Origin: Jaapia argillacea MUCL 33604 | Lineage: Eukaryota; Basidiomycota; Agaricomycetes; Jaapiales; Jaapiaceae | Direction: 5' to 3' | Length of the DNA stretch: 64,000 nucleotides | Assembly: GCA_000697665.1 (NCBI GenBank) | Contig: KL197765.1 | Location: 21,251 to 85,250, forward strand | Shown: positions 37,426 through 48,400 of the stretch, piece after piece | How positions within the stretch are numbered: the stretch's first letter is position 1 | Layout: each line of letters opens with the position of its first letter | Position numbers and translations under genes: made by a program | Notes under the pieces: model-generated | Seen by the model: only the letters and a program-made list of their open reading frames with translations | Told to the model about the DNA's origin: nothing | Database searches by the model: none

Positions 37426-40400
37426 ATGCCGTGTCTTAGCGAGCCCTATGATCGCTACGCAGAGCAGATGATGTCCCAGGGCAAAGGCACTGCGCTGTTT
37501 TTCCCTGGTCCGTACGAAGCCAATGGCATCTTAACGAAGATTGAACTCGCAGATGTGGGTTACCTCGAGTATGTTATGAAACTCTTCGCTACTTCACAGT
37601 CTCTGACCTTCACTGTAGTAAGGGTAGATTTTACAAGTTATTCAATGCCACGGATCCCCCTGGACCAAATATGCCCCGAAATCACGTCCCATACGATACG
37701 TCGAAGGTCGCTGATCACAACGTAACTCCCCATATATAGACTGAGTTCTACACCCAGTCCGTCAGATTGAGGAATGGCTTAGTTGATGCCAGCGCGTCAG
37801 TCCATTTAATTCATTCGGGTGCCCAATAGTTCACTGGTTCATTGTTGTAGCAATTTCCCCACGGGCGCGCTAGCTAGCGCATCGCTCAGCATGGAGCGCC
37901 GTCACAATACAGGTGCCGCGTTAATTCTTCCTGATCCCGTGAAGAAAGGTATCATACGCCATGATCTCAAATATCGCGCCGACCTTGTGAACCACTATTT
38001 CAAGCACCGCGAAACCTGGCTCGAGTACTCACGCCAGGGTAACCGTTATCTGGAGCTGAAGGATATTTTGTTCATCACTGGCGTGCACGTTGTTCCTGAA
38101 TGGTTTTTATGCTGCTTTATGACGCAGATGAACTCCGCAGCGGGGGTCCTGACCGGTGGCGCTGATCCATTGGCCACAATCACGATTAGCGGGAGGCAGG
38201 TGACTGCGAGGGATGATGGAATTCACTACAACTCTGGCCCGATGACAAGGCACGGCAGTCCAGAGTATGACCAGGGTGTATTCGTTGAATCCCTCAGGAT
38301 CCATCGACGAGAGGCATTCTTTGAATCCCTCAGGATAAACCGACGAGGGAATTTGCGCGCACCATCAAGGTTCCGCTCTCCCCAGGACTTAGTTTCAACG
38401 CCCAACCCGACCCTCCACGATGTTCCTTCGGTCCCAGGCCCTTCTGATGCACAACTCGACAGACCATCAGCTCCAAGCCTTGCCCGCCGCTTCTGGGACG
38501 CAATATCAACACTTTGCCTCTGTACTACAGCAACCGGCAACGACAACGTCGACCGCGATGAACTTCATCCTGGAAATCAACGTCGTCCTCACCATCGCCC
38601 CTGGGAAGGGCGCAGAGATGGCGGAGATGGTAGTGGAACAGGTGGTAGCCCTGGCGGAGGCGGAGGTGCTAGCACTCGGAACCTAGGACAGCCAGCAGGC
38701 ACTGGAGGTGGACAAAGCCAAAGCCTGACCGAGGGTCCCGTGGGAATCGGACCAGGACCTTCAGGTTCCGGTAGTCAAAGGGCAATCGCTCCGACCCCCG
38801 GGACGGAGGCGGCTCTTGTTACAATTTATGATAATATCGACCCAGTAGGTATCATGTCTCTTCGGTATCTCAGTTCGTATTAACTTTCCGGAATATGTGG
38901 TAACAGATATGGACTGGAAGTGAAACAGTCCAATCTGACCAAGGTGAAGAGGGAGAGAAGATCTTAGACCCTTACTCTGCTGTACTCGAGTACATTCTGG
39001 AGGTGAGTGCTGTGTAATGTTCTCGGATGTCATCTAATCACCCGAGCAGGTTTGCCCTGAGGCGCAATGTTCTTGTGTCAGTGATGATGATTTGGCACCC
39101 TTCAATCAGGTACTACATTATGAGGCACTCATAATATCTTACTATTCCTGACATATCATTAGTATCTTTCTGATTGGGCATCTTTTCCTACCGTTTTGCG
39201 AAGTAAATCACCCACTGTAGACTTGGGTGTGAACGGCCGTGAGTATCAATCATGTACATGAACTTTGTGGTAGCGTGGCTAACCAATCACCAGTCGCGTC
39301 TTTAGCTTGTCATCCCCCCAAGGATCATTTGGACGTGGCATCTGTCACCTTCCCCCTCGACGGCCAACGTATCACCAGCAGCTCCAAGGATATTGTTGCG
39401 GAAACCGGGTTATTGGAGGTTGTGGACCAACATCTCCCAGGCCATTCAAACACCGAATCGATCGCTTCCTCCCCTGAGGACCAACGTGTCGCCACCAGCT
39501 CCAATTACAGTGTTGTGGAGACCGGGTTACGGGAGGTTGTGGACCAACAACATCATCCGGGTTATTCAAATCCCAAATCGATTCCTCTCTTCCCCGATGG
39601 GGAGGGTATTGACATCAGCTCAGGTGATCTCCAAGTACGAGACACACACCCTGGGGAACTTGTGAGCCGACCTTTCGAGGGACATACAAATGGCGTTACA
39701 TCTGTTGTTCTCTCTCCTGATGGTTTGTGGGTCGCGAGTGGCTCATTCGATCGCACCATACGATTTTGGCGTGAGCACTCTGGGAAGGCTGTGTTCACAC
39801 TGGAGGGACACTCGGACTCCGTTCTATCCGTCGCTTTCTCCCCTGATGGCAAGCATATTGTCAGCGGCTCATCCGATGCGACAGTACGAGTTTGGGGCAC
39901 ACACTCTGGGAAGCGTGTGAGAAGATCTTTCGAGGGACATTCAGATATCGTTACATCTGTTGTTTTCTCTCCTGATGGTCGGCGGGTTGCGAGTGGTTCG
40001 TTAGATCGCACCATACGAGTTTGGGATGAGCGCTCTGGGGAGCTTTTGCTCGGACCTCTGGAGGGGCACTCGGGCTCCGTTCAATCCGTCGCTTTCTCCC
40101 CTGACGGCAAGCATATTGTCAGCGGCTCATCCGATAGGACAGTACGAGTTTGGGACACGCACTCTGGGGAATTTGTGAGTGGACCTTTCGAGGGACATAC
40201 AAGTGTCGTTACATCTGTTGTTTTCTCTCCTGATGGCCGGTGGGTTGCGAGTGGCTCATCCGATCACACCATACGAGTTTGGGATGAGTGCTCTGGGAAG
40301 GCTGTGCTCGGACCTCTGAAGGGACACTCGGGCTCCGTTCGTTCCGTTGTGTTCTCTCCTGACGGCATGCGTATTGCCAGCGGCTCATCCGATTACAAAG

Positions 40401-40600
40401 TACGACTATGGGACGCGCACTCTGGGGCCCCTGTGCTCCAACCTTTCGAGGGACATTCAGATGTCGTTACATCTGTTGTTTTCTCCCCTGATGGCCAGAA
40501 GGTTGTTAGTGGTTCATTTGATCGCACCATACGCGTTTGGGATGTGGGCTCTGGGGAGGCTGTGCTCGGACCCTCCCTCCGAGCCCAGAGAAACCATTAA
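37426..40600 (+). CDS. Fungal-specific N-terminal protein fused to seven WD40 repeats
   Basis: Start chosen at MPCLSEPYDRYAEQMM (37426). The N-terminal part has a GDVGY-type element (ELADVGYLD across an intron) and a later segment NTGAALILPDPVKKGIIRHD; this pattern recalls a large Agaricomycete family of unknown role. A basic, Gly/Ser-rich linker follows (38.4-38.8 kb). Exons 38907-39002, 39050-39109, 39163-39238 and 39294-40600 join in phase. The last exon carries degenerate then seven clear 43-residue WD40 repeats (39.66-40.59 kb; core VTSVVFSPDGxxVASGS). The paralog at 55061-55895 shares the intron phases and the join N-G/LASLA-PP-DH-D but has no WD40. There is no NACHT domain, unlike NWD proteins. 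The join near 37.72-37.86 kb is unresolved. The protein ends GEAVLGPSLRAQRNH, just before a duplicated segment, so the C-terminus may be cut. Confidence 0.6.
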
Positions 40601-40657
40601 AATTGGGGTCTCTCGTCCGCGAGGTTCCAGTGACAAACCCCCAGATTAGTTAGAGAG

Positions 40658-40795
40658 GGCGCGTAAGGACGGTGGAGGGTACGGATGGATGGAACACGTA
40701 TAGCGCGGACGGTGATTCAGACGCCACTCCCTCATCATGAAACCCCTCCCTCACGTTTCGACGATTTCGTCAATATTTCCTGAGTTTGTTTTTTG
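40658..40795 (+). repeat. 5' fragment of an F-box-type gene (copy 2)
   Basis: About 90% identical to 26266-26405, with ATG at 40737 (MKPLPHVST, then IFPEFVF). It begins about 60 bp after the WD40 gene stop, and unrelated sequence follows after 40795. From 40800 to 41403 I see no gene; a GATAGATAGATAT simple repeat lies near 41240. Confidence 0.6.
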
Positions 40796-41403
40796 GACTG
40801 CTGATTTGCTCGATCCTTTGTGTTCACCAGTTTTCCGAATCTTCCTTGAGCTGTATAATTTTCTGCTGTTCCTCATGATCGGAGTATTGTCATACCATGT
40901 CTCTTTGGCTCCTTGTTTTCGTTTGATGATGCATTGCGCTTTGGACTGTCGATTCTGTACTGTTTTGTTTCTTGGGGTTGTCCCCCATCGATATGTACGA
41001 TTCTCCTTGTCGCTGTTCTTGGTTTTGTAATGGATCGTCTTTTGTATAACCCAGACACTTGGTTCACCGAAGAACTGAATGGTTCTCTCATGGGACGGCG
41101 GAGCGCTGAACACCCGTAAGTAACTTGCAGAGTACCGGATTGTCGATGTGAAGAGGATAAAGAAGTAGTTTATCTGCAACCAGATAACCGCAGAAGACTG
41201 GGAGATGGGAGTGTGTATTGTGATGAATAAAACACTGGACAGATAGATAGATATGCAGATAGTACGATACACCAAATTTCACACACACCATGAGGCGGCC
41301 ACGTCCACTCATCTTGTCTCGTGTATACACCTCAATCTCTCGCCTGCTCAAAACACACACACACACCCGCTCGGGTAGGGATGAGGCATGGAGTGCTAGG
41401 CGC

Positions 41404-42178
41404 TTATGACGAAGCTGGTGTTGAAGTTGAGCTGGCGTCAGAGTCTGCATCCGAGGTTGGAGGTTTTGAGATGACGTCGGAATTTTGGAGGAGTGTTTCT
41501 AGTTCTCCTGATTGGTGCACTAGAAGGGTCGAGTAAGTTTTTGATTGGAGTGAGGAATAGCAGGTGGTGGGGATGGGGGGATTAGATTGGATTGGGTGGG
41601 CTTTGTGGGAGGAGAAGTAAGGGAAGGGGAGGGAGGACATACTTCCAAGAACAATATCACATCCACCAACAAACTCTCCCTTAACATAAACCTGCGGTAT
41701 CGTCGGCCAGTCCCTATATCCCACGCAAAAATTAGACGTTTGCCCGACAAGCTTCGCATGAAAGAAGTAGATGACTAACGAGAACTCTTTGATCCCATTT
41801 CTCAATTCACTATCTTCCAAGACGTTAAATGCAGCCAACTTTTCCGGTGGTACGTTGTGCAAATCGAGGATTTGGATGACGGCGCGGGAGAAGCCGCATT
41901 GGGGCACGTCTGGTGTGCCTGTGTCGTTGTTGTGTCAGCTCTCGCGTCCATTGATTGGTGGATGAAAGCAACGAAAGAAGGTGGAAGACGGATAGGAACA
42001 GACCTTTCATGAAGACGACTACAGGGCTTGAATCGACAGCCTTCTGGATGGCACTCCTCGTCTGCTCCGAGATGAACCGTCTTGCCAGCGCAAGTGTCGG
42101 CGACATGGTAACAACACTCGATGCTTGCAACCGGAGAGCAGAGGACGAACGGAAAGCACTTCGGAGCATGGATGCCAT
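41404..42178 (-). CDS. GRX5: Mitochondrial monothiol glutaredoxin 5
   Basis: Carries the monothiol motif CGFS in [17 protein letters not shown]. It also has the glutathione-binding WPTIPQVYV and GGCDI elements, all as in Grx5, which binds a [2Fe-2S] cluster and passes it on in mitochondrial iron-sulfur cluster assembly. Four exons join in phase: MASMLRS to VVFMKG, GTPDVPQ to KEFS, DWPTIPQ to DIVLG, and [11 protein letters not shown] to the stop at 41404. The N-terminus ([16 protein letters not shown], later [11 protein letters not shown]) is a clear mitochondrial presequence. A Ser/Thr-rich tail follows the domain. It is divergent from the dehydrogenase at 42407 with a 228-bp shared promoter. 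Confidence 0.93.
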
Positions 42179-42406
42179 GGCGGATATACAGCGAGAGTCA
42201 GTGGAGGAAGCGACGAGGTGGGTTGGGGAGTGCTGAGAAATTGTATTTGCAATAATCGTGGCACAATTAGCTAATTCACGTGGCAGAGACCCTAACCCCA
42301 CATCCATCAATCACGTGTTACTTCCTTCCCCGCTCCGTCCCATCCTACTTGAACCACCGGCTATCCTCCCTCTCCCCTACTCCCTCTTCCTCACGCAAAG
42401 CAAACC
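42179..42406. promoter_or_regulatory. Bidirectional promoter of GRX5 and the dehydrogenase
   Basis: Only 228 bp separate the two start codons. The sequence has AATTAGCTAATT-like palindromic content at about 42264-42276 and a long pyrimidine-rich stretch (42330-42400) ahead of the dehydrogenase ATG. There is no clear TATA box. Confidence 0.6.
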
Positions 42407-43359
42407 ATGAAAATCTCCACCAAAACCTTCCTCATCTCAGGCGGGTCCTCCGGTCTCGGCCTCTCCACCACCAAGCTCCTCCTCTCCCTCTCAGCCAACA
42501 TCGCCATCCTCGACCTCTCCCCTCCTCCTTCTGATCTCCTCGAACACAAAGGAGTAAAATTCTGGAAGACGGATGTTACAAATGTTGACCAGATCGAAAA
42601 AGCTGTTGAGGAGAGTGCAAAGTGGGCGAAGGAGAGTGGAAAACCGATTGGAGGAGTTATTTGTTCAGCAGGTGTCGCTACCGCCGCAAAGGTGTGTTCC
42701 GTTCCTTCTCCTCACCGTTCCATGGCGGATATTGACCCTCAGAGCCAGATCATCGACGCACATAATAACCCACACTCCCTCGACCTCTGGAATTTCGCCA
42801 TCTCAGTTAACCTAACCGGAACGTTCAACCTTGCACGACTCGTCATCCCACACATCATCTCCGGTTCCCAACCAGACGAAGATGGTGAACGAGGGATCAT
42901 AATCATGGTATCTAGCTCCGCTGCCGTACGTCCTTCCCCCCTCCCCGTCCCTCGCCATCCCTGTTTGACCTTTAACGCAGTTCGAAGGCCAAACAGGCCA
43001 ACTAGCCTACTCAGCAACAAAAGGCGCTCTGTCATCTATGACCCTCCCCATGGCACGCGACCTAGGCCGACACGGAATCAGAGTCGTGACCATCGCTCCA
43101 GGCGTTTTCGCTAGTAGCATGACGGATAAGTTCCCGCCAAAGACAAGGGGGAGTCTAGAGAGGGAGTTGGTTTTCCCAAAGCGGTGATTTATTTTTGGCG
43201 TTGATTCGATGATGCATTCCCCTTCCTAATTGGTTCGGAAATAGGTTCGGAAAAGCAGAAGAATTTGCACAGACTGTTAAATGGGCTATTGAATGTTCGT
43301 ATGTTAATGGTGAGACTGTTAGGTTGAGCGGTGCTGGGAGGTTACCTGGCAAGATGTAG
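42407..43359 (+). CDS. Short-chain dehydrogenase, 3-hydroxyacyl-CoA dehydrogenase type 2-like
   Basis: Classical SDR of about 260 aa. The N-terminal NAD(P)-binding motif is FLISGGSSGLGLSTTKL. The adenine-site Asp follows in KTDVTNVD, then CSAGVA (the NAG-type motif). The catalytic Tyr-x-x-x-Lys is YSATK, with the Ser in MVSSSAA. The C-terminal APGVFASSMTDKFP and GETVRLSGAGRLPGKM resemble HSD17B10/type II 3-hydroxyacyl-CoA dehydrogenase of mitochondrial isoleucine and fatty-acid breakdown. Four exons; the three introns (after ATAAK, after SSSAA and after FPKR) all keep phase. It starts at the first Met after the 228-bp divergent promoter. Substrate is inferred from similarity. Confidence 0.9.
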
Positions 43360-43539
43360 TTTGGTTTGTTGAAAGCGGGGATGGGCTATGTAGGTACGTT
43401 CTTTGGTTTCTCGCTATATGATAGCATCAGAATGCTGACTTTTTTGCTTTTCAAGATACCAAATGTACTCGTACCCACACGGCTTGACGTCAAACGTACA
43501 CCCCAATATCATATTGTTGAAATATAGTGCACATCGTAA

Positions 43540-43985
43540 TCAAGTTCTGAATATCGAACTCTCAGTAAAATCTGGATGATCGTTCGCGGCGTGAGGCTCA
43601 TTATGCCAGTCATCGCCGACTTGGCTGGACAAGAACACAGTGCGCTCGTCTTGTCCATGGTACCCACCGGTCAATACTGAATCCCAGCGCTCAAACCACC
43701 ATCCCTCGTACTGATACAAATTGAGGTGTTCCCCGTTATTCCCTGAATACATCAACAACTCCAGAGATTCCAACTCAAGTACTTACTGTAGAAGGAGAAC
43801 AGAAGTGCACGAACCGACAAAGTCGACTTTACCACGATTGTATTTCTTGACCATAAGTTTAGTTTTATCGACGAGCTTTTTTGGTTGCTAGATTCGAATC
43901 CGCTGGCGCTGGTCGGTTTCATATACTTTCCGTCGACGCCTTCGACGGCGATAGTGCCGGAAACGCTGGAGTTAGCGGTGGCCAT
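43540..43985 (-). pseudogene. Family A small protein, copy A1 (frameshifted)
   Basis: Two exons parallel to A2 at 46432. Exon 1 reads MATANSSVSGTIAVEGVDGK, then YMKPTSASG. A run of six A (minus strand, at about 43877-43882) where A2 has four shifts the frame. Past it, the other frame recovers the A2-like VKKYNRGKVDFVG. Exon 2 (GNNGEHLNLYQYEG) lacks about ten codons of A2 around the LPGGK strand and has a further 1-bp change near the end. It is probably non-functional, though the splice sites are preserved. From 43360 to 43540 there is only the 3' flank of the dehydrogenase. Confidence 0.7.
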
Positions 43986-44159
43986 TGTTGTTGATAAAGT
44001 CAGGATGATGAGTGAGTGAAGGATGGAAAGGCGAGTACTTCACGAGAAGAGGGTAGCCTGGACGAGGAAACTCGGGGAGTGTTCAGAAGTGATGGTAGAG
44101 GTAACCCACTGGTTGGTGAATGTTGAGAGGTGGTGGAGTCATAGAACCGCTAGAGTTTG

Positions 44160-44500
44160 GGGAGGATGGTTGGCTCGGTCTCCCATTTATTCTCCAAATT
44201 ACAAAAATACAAAGCCGCAAAAAAACGAAGACGAAGGTTCAAAAATGAATCAGTCGGCGTTTTCCTTCATCCTATGCTGGAGAGAGAGAAGAATCGGCCA
44301 GGAGTGGGCAGGCGCGAGTGTTCGGGGAGACGTTGGCTTGTTTGGTTGCCCAGAACTAGGGCGGTCGGCGTTTTGCTCCACCCGATCGACAGAGAGTGGA
44401 AGAATCAGTGAAGAGTGGCAGGCACGAGCGTTTGGGAAGACGTTGGCTTGTTCGGTCGCGCAATCCACCTTGCGGCTCCAAATCTGCGCCGAACACAGAG
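44160..44500 (-). promoter_or_regulatory. Promoter block of A1, with an internal 111-bp tandem duplication
   Basis: Read on the minus strand this matches the plus-strand region upstream of A2 (46040-46270). Shared phrases are a CGTGCCTGCCCACTCCTGG-like block, GCCGACTGATTC and a TATA-like AATAAATGGG/TATAAATAGGGG followed by CCAACCATCCTC. The block is doubled here: GTCGGCGTTTT starts at 44253 and again at 44364, and TTGGCTTGTT ends both units. Confidence 0.7.
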
Positions 44501-46039
44501 TCAATCGGGGGTGCTGAGATTGGGAGAGTGATCATATTAGGCAGACGGAAACACAAGCTAACCGGTCTTCCGCACACAACTTGAGTGCATCGTAGCATAG
44601 GCTACTAGATGGAGGAGGTATCTTGCTCCCGATAAACCACTTCAAATGGGTGTGAGATATCCTGCGACGTCGGTGGCGAAATGGGGCGATGATATTGGAG
44701 CACAGTGCACAAGTATCACGAGGTCTTCATCGTTCCCAGCGGAATGGATTCACAAAGGAAGCACTATAGACGACAATCGAGGGTGGTCCCCAATTTCCTT
44801 CTCCACCAACCGTCGCTCGGCACAGTTGGGCCGCCGAAGAACTTGGTGGGCACCAGTGTAATGGAGAGCGACATCTGGATGGTGATCGACGTGTTTCCCA
44901 TGACCTTCTCATTGACGTAGCACGCTGAACCTATCGGACCCTTGAGACTGAATCCAATGGAGGATTTTGCGAGGGAAAGCTCAGGGAAGGAGTCAAGCAC
45001 ACCAACTTTCGAGCCAATTCAAAGTCCGCTGCTCTAAATTCACCTCGCAGTTTTCTCCTCAATTTGGATTGACGAGCACCTCACTGTCTCCTACTTTCTA
45101 TCCTGGGGTTGAAATCAACAAGACTGCTTCCTGAGGGCTCTCGTGGACGAAATCATTTCATTCTTAGAAATCTCATGAGCTCTGTTCCGGCGATTCTGTT
45201 CGGATGCCGGGGTCCGCTCTACTTTTGCGCCGCTCTCCATGGTGGACAAGGCACAGTTAACGGCGGCCCAGCCATAACACTGGCTGAACCCTCCTCGACA
45301 TCTCAATGTCCAGACTGCAGTTGATGCTCTGGAGCCAAGTCATTCTTGGATGTACTCATTCACACCACAAACGAAATGTACCACCACGTCGCCTTGACTG
45401 ACGAGATATCGAAATGGTCAAGGTGATCAATCATTAGACGCGTTGGTTACTTGCTGTTGCCATCCCCGCCGATTGGAAATCAGGGTGTCGTCTCTCTGTT
45501 TCTCCATCTGACGATTTGTCTTCATTCTGGCGGGTCTACCTGGGGTCGTTGACAAAGGAATTGTATATCCTTTACCCTACAGGGTAGATTCATCATGCCA
45601 GGCTTTGATTTCGTCTGTTGTCTCCACCCTCTCAATTCTATGTTGAATAGGATCGGAGGTCCTCAATACCCGATTCTGTGTTGATTCATCTCTAAAGTTG
45701 AGTTCTTCTGGAAACGTCCTTCGTCCTTGCATCCCATCACCGCCCTTTCTCCATTTGCGTTTCGACAAGTTGACCCTCGCTGCCAGATCCAGGGGTAGGC
45801 ACACGTGTCAGGGCAGCTGATTCAGTTATGTCGTTTCGTCACAGAACGATTGCGATGAGACCTGCAAGCTCAGCCGGCGATTTCTTACTCCCGAACTATC
45901 CTGCCGAAGCTTCCATTGTGTTGGGCTCTTTCGGCACTTCAATTCATTGATCCCAGGAAGCAGCTCCTTCGCAATAATGATAGTGAAGGGCAGCTTCTTG
46001 ACGCGATGTCCACCTTATTTCCCTCCTCTTCTCCACGCA
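44501..46039. other. Intergenic spacer, no supported gene
   Basis: No frame here has a recognisable domain. A minus-strand frame at 44764-45000 contains a run with beta-strand-like alternation (EKVMGNTSITIQMSLSITLV), which might be a fragment of another small protein. That is too weak to call. Confidence 0.4.
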
Positions 46040-46431
46040 GATTTGGAGCTACACAGTTGTATCGAGCAAGCAAACAATCCAAGTCTTCGGAAACGTTCGT
46101 GCCTGCCCACTCCTGGGTTATTCTTCCTTCTTTCATCGATAAGCTGGAGGAAAACACCGACTGATTTACTTTTGAACCTTCCTCTTCTCCGATTTTTGCG
46201 GTTTTGGATTGTTACAATCTGGGGTATAAATAGGGGACCCAACCAACCATCCTCTCCAGACTCCAGCAGTTCTATTCACTTCACCACCTCTCAACACTCA
46301 CAAACCAGTGAATTATCTATACAGTCACTGTTGAAGACTCACTGATTTTCTTCGCCCAGATCAACCTCTTCTCTATCAGTACTTGCCGTTCCATCCTTTA
46401 CTCACCCATCACCCTGACTTTGACAACAGCA
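46040..46431 (+). promoter_or_regulatory. Promoter and leader of A2
   Basis: Shares the block described for A1 and has GGTATAAATAGGGGACC at 46225-46241, a good TATA box. About 200 bp of CT/CA-rich leader follow, ending at the ATG at 46432. Together with the A1 block it forms an inverted repeat around the 1.5-kb spacer. Confidence 0.7.
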
Positions 46432-46921
46432 ATGGCCACTGCTAACGCCAATGTGTCCGGTACCATTGCCATCAAGGGCGTTGACGGAAAGTATATGAAA
46501 GTCACCAGCACCGGCGGACTCGAGTTTGGCGATCAAAAGCTCACCGACAACGCTAAATTTAAGGTCGAGAAGTATGATCATGGTCAAGTCGGCTTTGTCG
46601 GTTCGTGCACTTCTGCTACACTCCTTCTAAGTACTTGGGTCGGAATCTCTGACGTTCTTGATGTGTTCAGGGAGCAACGGGAAACACGTCAATATGTATT
46701 ACCACAACGACGTCAAGTGCGAGGGCCCAGGTGGTGGTTTGGGTGTCGGGATTCTTTACTTGCCTGGAGGGAAAGTGATATTCACCATCAGCGGCTACGG
46801 TGGACAAGACGGACGCACTGGGTTCTTGTCCAGCCAGGCTGGCAGTCCTGCATATAACGGATCTCTCGCCGTGAAGGATTATCCCGATTTCACTTGCGAG
46901 TTCACCATCCAGAACTTGTGA
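46432..46921 (+). CDS. Family A small protein, intact copy A2 (fascin/beta-trefoil-like, tentative)
   Basis: Exons 46432-46600 and 46671-46921 join to a 139-residue protein. The pattern GTIAIKGVDGKYMKV, then AKFKVEKYDHGQVGFVGSNG and KHVN recalls the repeated 'GKYL ... F ... G.nGkyv' layout of fascin and other beta-trefoil proteins. A Gly-rich loop (CEGPGGGLGVG) and SGYGGQDGRTGFLSSQ follow. No signal peptide and no Cys pairs, so it is probably cytosolic. It may be lectin- or actin-binding-like; this is inference from pattern only. Paralogs: A1 (43540), A4 relic (48240) and A3 relic (51650). A2 is the only intact member of the family here. Confidence 0.75.
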
Positions 46922-47389
46922 GAGTCGAGCTCCTGTAGTGTTAGCGATATACATGTACGCTTCGTGTTGGAGAAGATTATGAAGATTTTATTCTTGCTTC
47001 CAAATACTAGTCATTTCACTTCTTCATCCGGTGTGACGGCGTGACGAGATTCGTTGTGTCCCGTCTTGTCCGAGTCGATCGCCTTGAAAATTCCCGGTTC
47101 AATAGCTCCAATGGCGAGCACCTCCCACGTTCCCCAAAATTGAGGCTGAGAATCATCGAATCGCCCGGTATGTTCTCGAGGAGAGAGGATATGACTTCCC
47201 AAGGTATGTTCTCAACTCTTGGGCAAGACTTTGGGACCTCGGCCCGTTCATCCATGTATTTCAGGGCGGTGACAGTAGAAGTCTATGCGGCGGAATGTGG
47301 ATCCATGGGTCATGTATCATCTCGCTCCTTGAGGACGCGAGGATGCCCCATGCATCCTGGTTGTCATGTCTCTCTGCCTCAGTTTTACG
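46922..47389. other. Downstream region of A2, no supported gene
   Basis: Contains a 3' flank and short frames without recognisable content. Confidence 0.4.
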
Positions 47390-48170
47390 CCCCGCCACAA
47401 GCAAGTGGAGCCAGACACAACACCCCACAAAGCCCAACCGCCCCTTGCGATTCCCTAAATGCCCTTCGATCCTTCAGGTGAATTTCCTTGAGTGTCCGGA
47501 CCAGCCAATGCTGACCTGCGTATCGTTTTTTCGAGGCGGGACCTGCTTTCCTTGGCTTGGTGGCAGTTTCTTTCCGCGTGGTCCCTCAGAAGAGCCCTGC
47601 GGAACATAACAAGAACCCTTTCGGAACCTCACAGCACCCGTAAGCTCTCTCTATTCGTATCCCGGGATTTGGTTCACCTAATCCCCAACATATATAAGCG
47701 AACAATCATTCGCACAATTGTAGAATCTCTCTTACTCCAGTTTAAAAGGAGTACCTAGGAATTTGAGAGGAGGTTTGACCAAGACACTCGGATTGTCTAT
47801 AATGAAGCTCCTCTCGTGGTGAAACTATGCTTCCCCACGTAACGTTGTACTCTTCGGTTGCGCCATTATCGTCGTCGTTAGGTTCTCCCCCGGATATACG
47901 CGACCAGAGGACTCTCAATTCCTCTTTTCGTCAGATCATCGTCAGCTTCCACTCGCACCCGTAAGTGGGGCGTCATGTATTTAAGGCCATGCAACGTCTG
48001 CTGGAAATACATCGCAACAAGTTCTCTCCTCGAATCTTCATCCCAAGTGAGGCCCACATCCACCTATACCCGACTCGACATAGCTAACCATCTGTCCTGT
48101 TGTAGTACCCTCTGAGCCTTTATTCATCCCCAATCCCCATCGATATCATGGCAACTCCCCAAATGTGTAT
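47390..48170 (+). pseudogene. 5' relic of a family B gene (B3)
   Basis: Aligns along its length with the B2 upstream region (50230-51064). Shared stretches include the CCAACCG...TTTAC/GCGATT block near the start, CTCCAGTTTAAAAGGAGTACC versus CTCCAGTTCGAAAGGGGTACC, a TATA region (ATGTATTTAAGGCC versus GTATATAAGGTC), a 5'-leader intron ending TTGTAG versus TTGCAG, and the start ATGGCAACTCCCCAAATG versus ATGGCAGCTCAAATC. After the first exon the similarity stops, so exon 2 is gone. Confidence 0.65.
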
Positions 48171-48239
48171 CCTACCTATCTTGGTGCTCAGAGCTGGAAA
48201 TACAACCATCGAAACCTTTCCATAATCAGTGAAGCCAGT

Positions 48240-48400
48240 GAAGGGCTCGAGTCCGCACAAATCCTGAATGCGGAAACTGAGGTGAAATCGAGGTGATCCT
48301 TCACCTCAAGCTCAAGAGAGCTCAGGAAATACGTTTCCGCCTGTAACTCAATGGAGAAAATCCGGTTCACTCGACGCTCATGTCTGCTCATACTATTTGA
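48240..48400 (-). pseudogene. Family A relic (A4), 3' end only
   Basis: The minus-strand translation RIFSIELQAETYFLSSLELE, then VKDHLDFT parallels the C-terminal part of A2 (VIFTISGYGGQDGRTGFLSS ... VKDYPDFT), with short gaps. It faces the B3 relic, as A3 faces B2. Confidence 0.5.

Noticed and set aside
39239-40600. A STAND/NWD (NACHT-WD40) gene
   Set aside because: No P-loop or NACHT motif lies upstream; the exons leading in belong to a different fungal-specific family.
42407-43359. Assignment of the dehydrogenase as a ketosphinganine reductase or bacterial-type FabG
   Set aside because: No membrane segment as in Tsc10, and the C-terminal APGVFASSM and GETVRLSGAGRL pattern fits the HSD17B10 group better.
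44764-45000. Possible third small-protein family (minus strand, EKVMGNTSITIQMSL)
   Set aside because: Only one short frame, no start context or paralog in the window.
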